A stretch of 64,000 bases of DNA, taken from Microcyclospora pomicola. Lineage: Eukaryota; Ascomycota; Dothideomycetes; Capnodiales. Below are positions 22,778-32,439 of this stretch, piece by piece; positions within the stretch are counted from its first letter, which is position 1; each line of letters opens with the position of its first letter. The notes below the pieces were generated by a model. That model ran no database searches. It worked only from the letters and a program-made list of their open reading frames with translations, and was not told the DNA's origin. The stretch covers positions 372,001-436,000 of the forward strand of contig NHNY01000014.1 of the NCBI GenBank assembly GCA_002786065.1, given 5' to 3'. A program made the translations under genes and the position numbers.

Positions 22778-23746
22778 TCACTCAAAGTCCTGATGCGTCG
22801 ACGTCGTAGACACAGGCGTAACAGAGTTCGAGGCGCTGAGGTGTTTCGCCTTGACGTGTCGAGTCAGATGGTCTCTGCGCTTATAGCTTTTGCCACAAGA
22901 GAACGGGCAGCGGAAAACGGGTCGGTGATTCGGATCGTGGGTCAAACGATGCCTATCCAAGTCCTTGACATGAACGAAGCGCCAATGGCAGAGCTGACAA
23001 CCGTGCTTACGTTCATGTGTGGGAGCGTGGTAGCGTTGATGGTGTCGTAGCTTGGATGGTGTGCTGAATGATCGAGGACAGTCTTGATGTCGACACGGAT
23101 AAAGTCCGGTTGGAGCTGTACCTGCTTCGCTTGCGGGGCGATGTTCCGACGAGGTGGTACCTTCGTTCGAGCTTGGGATCTGTAATCGAAGCGATGTTTT
23201 CGCACGGTTCTGAGGGCTGCTACCTCCATGGGAATGATGCTTTGGTAGCTTCAGGTGATGCTCATCTTGCGCCGGAAGATCCGTCAAGACTGTCTGGTTG
23301 ACTCCCGAGTGCCCTACATGGTATGGTCCATTCGCCCAAACAGCAATATCAGGTGGATGACTCGGCAAGCGTGTGAGAGCACTTGTGGTAAGCCCTCGTA
23401 GACGTGTTTGTAAATCGGTGTGGTCCCCACCGTCTTGCATAGTCGAGTCGGCGTGACACTGTCCTTGTAAACCCGGCCAGTATGTGTTATCATATCCTAC
23501 ATGCGGTGCATTGATGGATACCTCATCAGGACGGCATAGTGTTTGGGTCTCACCCATACCCGGTCCGATTGCCATCGATGTGGGCTTAAACTCATATCGT
23601 TCCGTCCACACGTTTGAGAATGGGTTGTCACTAAGGCGATGATCGAGTTGTTCCATATGCATGGTCAAGTACTGATCGTAGAGCTGCTGGTCCAGTCCTT
23701 GATCACAAAGGACGTGATCGCCCGTCATGTACTGGTGGTGTGTCAT
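22778..23746 (-). CDS. C2H2 zinc-finger protein D
   Basis: A single exon of 322 residues from the ATG at 23746. The N-terminal 210 residues are rich in His, Asp, Thr and Pro without a known domain. Three C-terminal fingers follow: YPCRHQDCPRSF...HHQRYH, GCQLCHWRFVHVKDLDRHRLTH, and FRCPFSCGKSYKRRDHLTRHVKAKH. Order and sequence match gene C (HHQRYH in finger 1, KD-x-x-RHR-x-THDPN in finger 2, R-x-DH-x-x-RH-x-KAKH in finger 3), while the N-terminal parts show no clear similarity. Likely a DNA-binding regulator. It lies next to nearly 3 kb of sequence without genes. Confidence 0.83.
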   Translation of the reverse strand: MTHHQYMTGDHVLCDQGLDQQLYDQYLTMHMEQLDHRLSDNPFSNVWTERYEFKPTSMAIGPGMGETQTLCRPDEVSINAPHVGYDNTYWPGLQGQCHADSTMQDGGDHTDLQTRLRGLTTSALTRLPSHPPDIAVWANGPYHVGHSGVNQTVLTDLPAQDEHHLKLPKHHSHGGSSPQNRAKTSLRLQIPSSNEGTTSSEHRPASEAGTAPTGLYPCRHQDCPRSFSTPSKLRHHQRYHAPTHERKHGCQLCHWRFVHVKDLDRHRLTHDPNHRPVFRCPFSCGKSYKRRDHLTRHVKAKHLSASNSVTPVSTTSTHQDFE

Positions 23747-24660
23747 GGCGCCCGTGTGAGATGGGCGAGGGATGTTTCACAGGTGATGAGATGTTGCATA
23801 GTAAAGCTGACGATGCTTCGCGAATTTATGTCAAAGATGAAATGGAGGCTCAAGTAATGGCGGCAGAAGGAGAGCGTAGTACGTGGTAGAGTCGTTTGAA
23901 TGAAAGTCCAAGAGAGCATATCTAGACGTGTAGAGAAGACAAGGATGACGCAAATCACCACTGGTAATGGGGCTCCACCCCTAGGGCAAATTGGCAAGGA
24001 AGGTGACCGGACGGTATACAACCGGCCAGGTTGGGCCGGCTAACGGAGGCCCTTCTACAGCACAGAACAACATATGGGGCCGCCGACGTGTTGAACCATG
24101 CGGTATAGCCAAGGCACGGCCAGAGCGGCGATACGCAAAACGCGTGTCCCATGCTCTCAGCTAAGCAAGGATGTCAACCGATGCAGGTCGATAAAGGTGC
24201 GAAGGCGACGTGCTAGTAAGTCGTTAATCATGAGCCAACACGAATGAAGGTGACAGGATAGGTTGCGAAAGTGCAACGAAAGACATGCAGCTCAGCTTGC
24301 CAAGCTATGGTAGTCTTCCTAGCGTTGTTGGTGTACGTAAGGTGCCTGGCCTCCGTTCGACAAACATGGCCTTGTAGCGAGTACGCACTTATCAACACGC
24401 TCCGTTCCGTTGAGATGGAGCTGTCTGGAAACTCTGAAGACAGCGATCCGTCATCTGAGCGTGCAGTCGTGCCAAGCACCTGTTGCGCCCAGACGTGAGC
24501 ACCATAATTCCCCAATGAGTGGTTTAGTAGCAACCAATGAGGACCGTTCTGTAGAGCTTCATCGTAAGCTGACTTGGCACAAGAGCGGTCGATTTAGCAG
24601 CCTACCCGCACCTGCAACCTAATGCAGACAAGAACATGCAGTCTGAAATTACTGGGGCGC

Positions 24661-24685
24661 CGGGGACTCGAGCCTTTGGTCCCCG
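24661..24685. repeat. Perfect 7-bp inverted repeat (cggggac / gtccccg) with 11-nt loop
   Basis: GC-rich arms flank tcgagcctttg. On the minus strand the area resembles a tRNA B-box, but no A-box or acceptor stem could be fitted, so I do not call a tRNA. Confidence 0.45.
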
Positions 24686-26591
24686 ACACAGTTCTGCGAC
24701 GCGCTTGTGCAAAGTCTGGCCTTCAGCTTCGGCTTCTGTTGGGCATTCGTGAAGCTTCTTCAGTACATGTAGTTGCTGGGTGCACGGATGTTAAAGGCGT
24801 CATCTCGATCCGATCCTACCTTACCGGATTTGACAATGGAAAGATCCTCGGAGCCGGTCAAGCTTCTGGCCGAGGCGCCTAGGATCGTGCTAGCAAGTGG
24901 AGTGACGCAGATCCTAGTGGCAGTGATGAATGGATGCAGGTGTGGCTCGTCACTTGCAGGATCTCTGCAAGCATGTTGTCTCTGACCGCACCAACAGCCA
25001 ATCCTCATGTGCCGGACACGTGACTAACTCTTCACGGTGAAGGGCGGGGGCACTGTAGAGCACTCCGTCTTCACTTCGTCGATCGTTATCATGCCATCAC
25101 CGCTGCCAGGCGGGGCGTGCCAAGGACCAATGAACCTACCAAAATGGTCGTTGATCGCACTTCCAGAGCATGCATGACCGTCGCTTATGCATCAGCTGGC
25201 ATCACATGAACAAGGTTAACAAGGGGAGCAGGGGGACCAAGGGGAACAAGGATGATGTGTATGCGCTCCTGACAAGGAGGATGATGGATGCCGGAGCCCC
25301 AAGAGGCCTGACGTTCATACTAGCTTGCCTTTTAGAATACCCACGGGCGGGCCATGCTAATCCATCCCGAACCACTGTCGACCGTGCACGACGAACATGT
25401 CGCACAGCAATCGCTCGAGTTTCAATATCTTGCAGTAGATGACTTGCACTGCTGGCGCATCTTTGGGTTGCGAGATGGCCATTTATTGAGACGGGAAGCT
25501 CATGCTCTACCATGTCACCATTCATGCATGAGAAAGACAAGCAGTGGAGACACGATGTCCAGTGCTGATGTATCGAAGTGGCAGAAATGCGCCTCATGGC
25601 GCGGCGAATGCTAGTCAAGTCCCAACGGTGAGGATATCCATGTTGGCACCACCATCCCTGTCACTATGACATGTGTGTATCGCATCGTGCACATCTCCCT
25701 TCTCATGCATGGAGCCTTACTAGAACCGGCTCACTGGATCATGCACCGAGGCTTTTCCCTTCTTTATGCCTTCTGGAAGGGAGGCGTTGTGGCTGCGTCG
25801 TAGTGTGTCGAGCCTAGGTCGGTCGGGGCTTGAGGCCCGGGAAGCAGAGTTTGATGCTAAACTTTCTGATTGTCCAATGTTGATGACTGTTTCGGTGAGA
25901 AGAAGTTATTGCCTTCTTCAAGAGCATCCTGTGACACTTTGGCGAGGCGGTGAATACAAGTACGGTAGGTATCTGCTGAGCTTCGTAAGCGCTGTTCGCG
26001 AGACCAGTCACCCATGTCATTTGATCCGCCGCTCGACAGTCCATACGTCAGCTCGAAACAGGATATCGACTGCAAGCCTGCGTTCGTGCCACAACGCTAC
26101 GATGTGTGTGTATGCACGCATTCCGTATCCCAGTCCATTGTACTCCATAGTAGACAGGAACGCTCAGTCAACAGCCTCCCTGCTAAGCCACAATCTATAT
26201 CGGACACCGCAGTCTCCCAACAACCATTGCCTGTACTTTTAACGCTGCGCTACACCCTTGACAAGTTTGCAATCTGTCATTACATGTCGTCGCCATACAG
26301 CGAAACACAAAAAGGTGCCATGCATGCCCTCGCCGAGTCGCAATGCCGGATCCCGCTCGCGTTCGCCTTCAGGCGTTCCTCGTTCGCGTCTACATCGTTA
26401 TCGTTCCTGTCCGCTATCAGACGCATCTCATAACATCGTGATGGCGCATGCAGCATGCGTGCGTCAGGATTGCTGTCGCACCTAGACGTTGCTACTGCCA
26501 AACCATACACCGTACCTGATGCGTCTGTACATTCAAGTGAGGTGACAACATGAGCGCTTTCCACAGACGGGTCTGAGCTCGCGACATGTCG

Positions 26592-26601
26592 GTCACGTGA
26601 C
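26592..26601. promoter_or_regulatory. GTCACGTGAC palindrome (CACGTG E-box) upstream of Rpa12
   Basis: A perfect 10-bp palindrome with a CACGTG core, 128 nt before the Rpa12 ATG. Such E-boxes are bound by bHLH factors such as Cbf1 in fungi; use here is inferred from position. Confidence 0.45.
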
Positions 26602-26728
26602 GTAGTTTCTGCTCGACTCCGTGCCAGCTCCTACGCACTAGCAGGCATTTTTCAGTCTACCACACTTACATTGATCTTGACGGGACATTTTCTTTGCGTC
26701 AAGCCGACATATTCAGTACGCTCCAAGG

Positions 26729-27158
26729 ATGGCTCTAGTCGGGTCATTATGCTTCTGTGAAGCATGCGGCAATCTCCTCGACCGCCCGTCCGTGGGACAG
26801 AAAGTGATTACCTGTGAGGTGTGTGAGACCAGGAATCCGAGTAAGTAAAACTCCAGTGCGCCACAGGCTTATCACGCCTACCATCTAATCACAATGCCTA
26901 GACAATTGGCCAAAATCAGTCTCGACAAAATCCGCTCCAGATGCATTTCCATCAGCACTGCAGCGGAAAAAGCACACCGAGGTCCTGGAACTCAGCGAGT
27001 CCCAGCGATCTAGTCGGGCGAAGATCAAGGAGACGTGCCCGGTCTGCTCGAACCCGGAGATGGAGTATCATGAGGTCCAGCTTCGCAGTGCCGATGAGGG
27101 AAGCACGATCTTCTACCATTGTCTCGAGTGCCACCATCGGTTCAACACCAACAATTGA
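26729..27158 (+). CDS. rpa12: RNA polymerase I subunit Rpa12
   Basis: Two exons, 26729-26840 and 26902-27158 (61-nt intron), 122 residues, close to the usual length of about 125. The N-terminal zinc ribbon is C10-x2-C13 ... C29-x2-C32. The C-terminal TFIIS-like ribbon begins CPVC and ends CLEC, with the QLRSADEG loop between them; the Asp-Glu pair there is the acidic hairpin that reaches the polymerase active site and supports RNA cleavage and termination. The protein acts in the nucleolus in rRNA synthesis. The join of RNP to NWPK fits the family linker. Confidence 0.93.
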
Positions 27159-27936
27159 AATACGCAGGCCGAACTCTGGAGCAATCGAGTTGGCGGGAAT
27201 TGGGCAGTCGCGCGTATGCTGCGTCTAGTCGATAGAAATGACCAGCGCCTCTATGCTTTGGCCGTGCTACGTTTAGCGACGATCTTCTCACTCTGCAACA
27301 ACTCTCGCCACCACCACAGCGGGCGCAGTCTTGTAGCTGCCCGATACCTGGCGCTTGGAGGTTGTATCAGCCTTTCCAGAGCAGCTGGTTAGCATGCGGC
27401 CATTGCTTTTCGATGCCCTGAAAGCCGTCCCTCTTTCGCTGCATAGCTTACGACTCCCACTTTCACTTTACCCAAAGCTTAGGTTTCAGCTATCTCAGCG
27501 TTGGTGGAATCAAAGGACGCCTGTGTACAAGAGATTGGGTTTGTATCTTACGAGCATCACGACGACAGGATTGCGTATGGGACGCATCTGAGACATGGAG
27601 CGGGACTCGGGTCGCGTACGCATACTTGGCCAGGGAAGTTTTGTGCACGATCGCATGTCACCTCCTTCGCGAGTCAATGGCATATCGTGGCTGGACCTTG
27701 TGACTTGGGAAGCCTACCTACCTAGGCAGCGCCGATAGATAAAGTATCGAAACGGTATCATGACTTGCAGGCTGGAAGGAAACGCTAATATTTAGCATGG
27801 CTTTTCCTCAAAAGTATGTACTTTACGACTTTTACGTATGGCGATCTACTATCACGTGCTTGCCTTGCTCAATCACAACTGTACATTGATGCTGTGGCCA
27901 GCAGGCAATTCTCCTCGCGAGGATGCGCCTCCAGCT
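27159..27936. other. Intergenic between convergent genes
   Basis: The 3' regions of Rpa12 and of the esterase meet here. No gene is supported. Confidence 0.5.
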
Positions 27937-29182
27937 CTAGCCCCAATACGTCGCATACTTGCTGCTTCCCTTTACAACATTCTCGAACTCACGCGCAGTC
28001 ACGCGATCTGTCTCTTGACTAGCATGGAGGATATCAAACCAGAAGTAGCTGTCTGGGTTTGGCTGCCGCACGCAATCCCCCGTGACGAGATCACAGTGAT
28101 TGATGTAACCAGTCACGTTGAGTGGCGCCGTCCCGTTCAGGTAGGCTGAAGGGTTGTCGAGGATGTCCGACCACTGTCGCACAGTCAGCATAATCCGACG
28201 AACCGTGTCAACAAAACTCCATGCTTACCAGATCATGCACATTGAACAACGCGAACTTGGCACCGGGGAACCTCTTTTTCACCAGAATCTCAAAAGGCGT
28301 GCGGTACTCGTAGACCATGTTGACCGTCGCCACCGTCTCAAGCATCCGCTCACTGACTTCGGTGATGTTCACGTCTGTCGCTTTGGTGGGCCAAGCTATG
28401 TTGTCTCCGAGGCCGCCTTCGCTCGGCAATCCGTACAGGGGCGCACGGTTGAGCGGAGCGATGTTGAAAAGCACAAAGTATCTCGCGCCAGTCTGATACA
28501 CTTTCTCCAACTGGTCATACACGCAATCCAGATAATCTGCGATCGTCTTGCCGGCGACTTGGCTGTCCGTCAAGAACGCATTGTTCCCCAGGTCGTTCGT
28601 GCCGATCCACATGGCATAGACTGTGCTCGCGGGCTGGCCATCGAAGAACCGCGTCCCATCCGGCTCCACATAGGCGGCGTCGGCGATGAATGCTGGAACC
28701 TCGTACTGCACAATGGCTGGGTAATCGGCGTCGATGGACGCGAAATATCTCGGCGTGATGTCGTTGCTGCAAACTGCGCCCGACACGGCGTAATTGTAGA
28801 GAGACACGTTCGTGCTGCGACGCACGAACTGGGGCCATTGGTAGCCACCTGATGCCGAGTTTGGGTTCTGACAGATCGGTCAGCGTGAAAACCGTGAATC
28901 TTGAAGAAGTAGATGGGAGGTCGTTCGGAGAATAGCACATACCGGAGGGTCTACCCAACCAACAGGTGGAGCCTTGCCATCATTGGAGATAAAGTAGCCC
29001 AATCGTGAATCATCGGTGTAGCTATCGCCAAATGTCACCAAAGTCTTGAACTCAGCCAGATCCCAGCCTTCGCCAGGGCCCCACGATGGTGGACCACCGT
29101 GGCCATAATAGACGGGCGGATGTGCTGCAGCGAGTGCTCCCAAGGCCAATAACGGCGCGAGTGCGGATGAGAGACGATTCAT
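27937..29182 (-). CDS. Secreted SGNH/GDSL hydrolase, CE16-type acetylesterase
   Basis: Three exons on the minus strand: 28943-29182, 28229-28867 and 27937-28173, giving 371 residues; introns are 75 and 55 nt and both fall between codons. The start at 29182 gives a clean signal peptide of about 20 residues (LLALGALAAA); the same frame also has an ATG 39 nt upstream. SGNH blocks are present: FGDSYTD with the nucleophile Ser54, GTNDLG with Asn171, and DILH with catalytic Asp340 and His343. The layout fits carbohydrate esterase family 16, secreted enzymes that remove acetyl groups from plant polysaccharide fragments. Several NxT/S sites suggest N-glycosylation. Exact substrate is not known. Confidence 0.88.
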
Positions 29183-29830
29183 GCTGGCTGCTGGCGAAGA
29201 GATCGAATTGATCGAGAACACGTCAATGTAAGGTGAAGAGACTGGAAGAAATTATACCAAACCAGATCATGCTACACCGTGAGCATGCCAATGGATATAT
29301 ACATATAGCGAGACCATCGAGCTTCCCTGCTCGCCTTAGTTTCAGGTGTCCAATGTCGCCGGGTCCGTCATTTTGATGTATTTAAAGTGGAAACGCTCAG
29401 ATCTTCGTTGCCGGCATAGATGTTGCCGAGCTTTCCGGCGGCGGGGAGGAAGTGGGCGAGCGGGGAAAGCATATCGAATGGTGACGATGACCTACTATAG
29501 GTAAGGTAAGGTAGTGACTTACCGTGCTTGCGCTTCAACATCTGCCGGATGAACTAAAGATCTGCATTGTATGTCCATTCGGCCTGCATACCTATGTGCT
29601 CAAGTAGTTGAGCTTTGGGATGGATGGCGGTTTCGACCTCAGGCAAGGACTTTTCTGATAATGAACTCAAGAGGCACATACTTACACCAAGTTGCGCCGC
29701 GGAGAGAGGCAATAGTAGCCACAGTCACGTGAAGTGTAGTCATGATCAGTGGGTTAAAGGCAAAAGTGCATCGATTTCCGCTCTCATCCAGGTCGACTCG
29801 TTTGGAAACCGTCATGTCGAATGTCGTAAT
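29183..29830. other. Intergenic upstream of the esterase
   Basis: Promoter of the esterase and 3' region of Orc4. A short imperfect direct repeat (ggtaaggtaagg...) occurs near 29500; nothing else seen. Confidence 0.45.
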
Positions 29831-32170
29831 CTAAATCTGTTTACACCACTTCCCCCAGACACCAAGATCCATGCCCGCTGCCCCGACCTCCTCGAGAGCA
29901 ACATCCACCCTCCCAGTGCCTTCACCTCGTCGTCCGTCCGTTTCCATCACGAGCCCCGATTCCAGCAGCTCGCTCCACGCCAGCCTCGCAACGTCCTTGC
30001 TCGAGATTCTGGCGCTGGCACTACTGCCGGAAGCCGTAGCCTGCACCTTCACTTTAGACGCGATGGAGCGGTACTCTTCGTATGCGAGGGCGAAAGTGAT
30101 GGTCTCCGTGCCGTGAATGGCGTTGAGTCGGCAAGCACAAATGAGCAGTGCGAGCTGAAGCGTGCTCAGCGAGGGAAGGAGGTCGAGCTTTGAGTCTGGA
30201 TAGATTGCTGACGAAGACAATGTCGTGGTCAGGTGTGTAGTGACTGCGGAGGCTGGCAGGGGCTGCGTGCATGGTAAGGTGGCAAATGGCGAAAGTAGTG
30301 AGGATAGAACCTCGGGAATGGATTTCGACGTGTAATAGATGCGATGCAGATGATTGGTAAACACATCCGTCGCTTCAAGTCGTGCAAGAACATTTTTGTT
30401 CCAACTTTCGATGGAAGATCTTATTAGCTGTGACTTTGGCAAGAAACGACCAATTTCCCTTGGCCTCACAACAATTGTATCGGCAGCTGAGTCGCCGTCG
30501 TCTGGAATGTCGTTGTCGTATAGCGCCAAAGCAGAATGACAGGCAGATAAGAATGCAGCGTAGCTCTTCGATAGGCTGAGATGCACGTATCGATGACTGA
30601 ATCGACTCTTCACGCGCTTCTCGAGGCTCTCCGCTACGTCCACCCTTGTCGTCAGACCGAGGACTGCAATGGGCGCCTTTCGACTTTGGGCTATATCGAA
30701 CAAGTTGTACAACAAGGTCTGGCGTGGGTGGTTCGCAAAAAGTTCAAACTCATCCAGGATGAAAACAACACTCTTCGAAATTTGTCCAGGTTGTTGCTCT
30801 TGACCAATTTCCGCAGGGTGCGAGAGTAAGGCAAGCAAAGTGGTCAATGTGTCCGCGTAATTCTTGGTCGTGCTTTCTGTTTCCTCCAGATTCATCTCCC
30901 GCCCGAGTTGCCTCCATATGTCTCGCAACGCAATCTTATCATCCGTATGTATGAAGCCGTTCAATCGTACGACCATGAAATCATCGCGATGCGCAGCCTG
31001 TTGCTCTCGAAGCACCTGGTTCACCAGAGCAGTCTTCCCACTACCCCTGGCACCAATGAGAAGCATGCTATTACTTTCTCCGGCCGTAATAGTTTGAGCG
31101 ATCATGGAAGCGGCCTTGGCGTACTCATCTTCCAAGTTCGCAAGCATGTAAGGCCGTTTGTGCGTTGCTCTTTCAATCATTACATCCCGGATCGCTCGTA
31201 ATTGCTCAGGTTCCAACATTACATCCATTAACACGATTGGGTCAACCTCGCTACTCGGCGGCCAAGGGTTTGCAGTGTATGGCCCGCTTGGTATCAGATC
31301 TGCTTTCTGGTTTGCTCTCGAACCACCTGCTCTTTCGTCTTCGGAGTCATCGATCTCTAATTTACCATCCGCCGCTTCATGCTCCTCATCTGCTGTTGGA
31401 TTGTGACGTGAGAAATCGACAGTCTGGTCCCTGGGTATTTCCGCAGCTCCCTTCGGTTTCCTGCCTCTTTTTGGAATATCATTGGCTCCCTGAAGTGATG
31501 GAGCAGTCAGAGCCGGCTTTTTTCTTGTTGATTGCTTCCCATGTGAAGATGGCGTGCCCGCAGGTTTACTAGCACTTGCACGTGCTGTAATTCCCACATC
31601 CCGAAGCTCCTCCTCCAATGTTCTCGGGACAGCACGAGCCCGCTTAGCACTGTCCAAAGTCTCCGCCGCTTTAGCTGTAGGTTTTCTGGACCTAGCGCTC
31701 GTGCGTATCGGGGTGTTTCGCTCTGATTCGTTTCCTTCTGACACGTCCTGAGATTTGGCCGCTCCTGCATCATCCCTCGGATCCTCATCTTCACTAAGCG
31801 TCCCGCGCTCGACGTCCTGTTCAGTCTTCTGCGTGGTAAACTGCTTGAAGGAACCAGCTCCGGGCGATTCTCTTCCAGATGTGTTCATAGGTCCTCTTGT
31901 CTTGGCTGAGTTCACGACAATGGTGTCTCGTAGGATGGTCTGCGACTCTTGAACGCCTTCTTGACCATTGTTTCTTGGCTTCCCATTTTCTGTCACCTTT
32001 CGACCCTTTCTAGACGCTAGTTTCTCACGTTTCTCGGCCTGGCTTTTTGCTTTGAGCAGCTTCCATGCCGCTTTTGCTGCGCTGGCACCAGTTTCCTGGT
32101 CTGCATCCTCTTGTGTATCTCCGTGAAGTTCAGTCAATTTGCGACGTTTCGCCGAACGTGGCGAATCCAT
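29831..32170 (-). CDS. ORC4: Origin recognition complex subunit 4
   Basis: A single exon of 779 residues from the ATG at 32170 (MDSPRSAKRRKL); an ATG 63 nt further upstream would add 21 residues. The first 290 residues are a low-complexity basic/acidic extension with KRRK-type nuclear signals and AT-hook-like GRK/GRKPK patches. The C-terminal part is an AAA+ ATPase: Walker A GARGSGKT near 373, Walker B FILDEFELF near 468, then TTRVDVAESLEKRVKSRFSHR with sensor/arginine residues, and the winged-helix Orc4 C terminus. Orc4 is part of the six-subunit complex that binds replication origins and loads the MCM helicase. Total length is greater than in yeast because of the N-terminal extension. It is divergent from Mcd4. 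Confidence 0.92.
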   Translation of the reverse strand: MDSPRSAKRRKLTELHGDTQEDADQETGASAAKAAWKLLKAKSQAEKREKLASRKGRKVTENGKPRNNGQEGVQESQTILRDTIVVNSAKTRGPMNTSGRESPGAGSFKQFTTQKTEQDVERGTLSEDEDPRDDAGAAKSQDVSEGNESERNTPIRTSARSRKPTAKAAETLDSAKRARAVPRTLEEELRDVGITARASASKPAGTPSSHGKQSTRKKPALTAPSLQGANDIPKRGRKPKGAAEIPRDQTVDFSRHNPTADEEHEAADGKLEIDDSEDERAGGSRANQKADLIPSGPYTANPWPPSSEVDPIVLMDVMLEPEQLRAIRDVMIERATHKRPYMLANLEDEYAKAASMIAQTITAGESNSMLLIGARGSGKTALVNQVLREQQAAHRDDFMVVRLNGFIHTDDKIALRDIWRQLGREMNLEETESTTKNYADTLTTLLALLSHPAEIGQEQQPGQISKSVVFILDEFELFANHPRQTLLYNLFDIAQSRKAPIAVLGLTTRVDVAESLEKRVKSRFSHRYVHLSLSKSYAAFLSACHSALALYDNDIPDDGDSAADTIVVRPREIGRFLPKSQLIRSSIESWNKNVLARLEATDVFTNHLHRIYYTSKSIPEVLSSLLSPFATLPCTQPLPASAVTTHLTTTLSSSAIYPDSKLDLLPSLSTLQLALLICACRLNAIHGTETITFALAYEEYRSIASKVKVQATASGSSASARISSKDVARLAWSELLESGLVMETDGRRGEGTGRVDVALEEVGAAGMDLGVWGKWCKQI

Positions 32171-32439
32171 TGTATAGGCATGTTCAACGAGGTGATACCT
32201 TCTAAAGTTGACGCGTGTGGTGGACGCGATCATTGCGGGCGTAGAACCCCATCTGGACTAGTGTCAGACATCATATTAAGCATAAAAGGGTCTAACAACG
32301 TGGGTCGAATGCTTAATGTAAATCGCGGAGCTGCGGAGGAGGGAGCAACCGTGATGGGCAATATTTACTGAGCAGACGTGGAAGCACAGGAGACACATGT
32401 AGTTCTACAACACTGCGACAACAGTCGACACGCGCAATC
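32171..32439. other. Shared divergent promoter of Orc4 and Mcd4
   Basis: 269 nt between opposed start codons must serve both genes. No TATA box is evident. Confidence 0.5.

Larger units (their letters stand above)
23747..26728. other. Gene-poor stretch of about 3 kb
   Basis: No gene could be supported on either strand; the open frames are under 160 codons and lack domains or splice partners. It holds a 7-bp perfect hairpin at 24661-24685 and, near its right end, a GTCACGTGAC palindrome in front of Rpa12. Confidence 0.45.

Noticed and set aside
23747-26728. Transposon remnant in the gene-poor zone
   Set aside because: No terminal repeats, target duplications or transposase/reverse-transcriptase motifs could be seen by reading.
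28154-28852. 232-codon plus-strand frame over the CE16 esterase
   Set aside because: It overlaps an exon with clear SGNH motifs on the other strand; no domain of its own.
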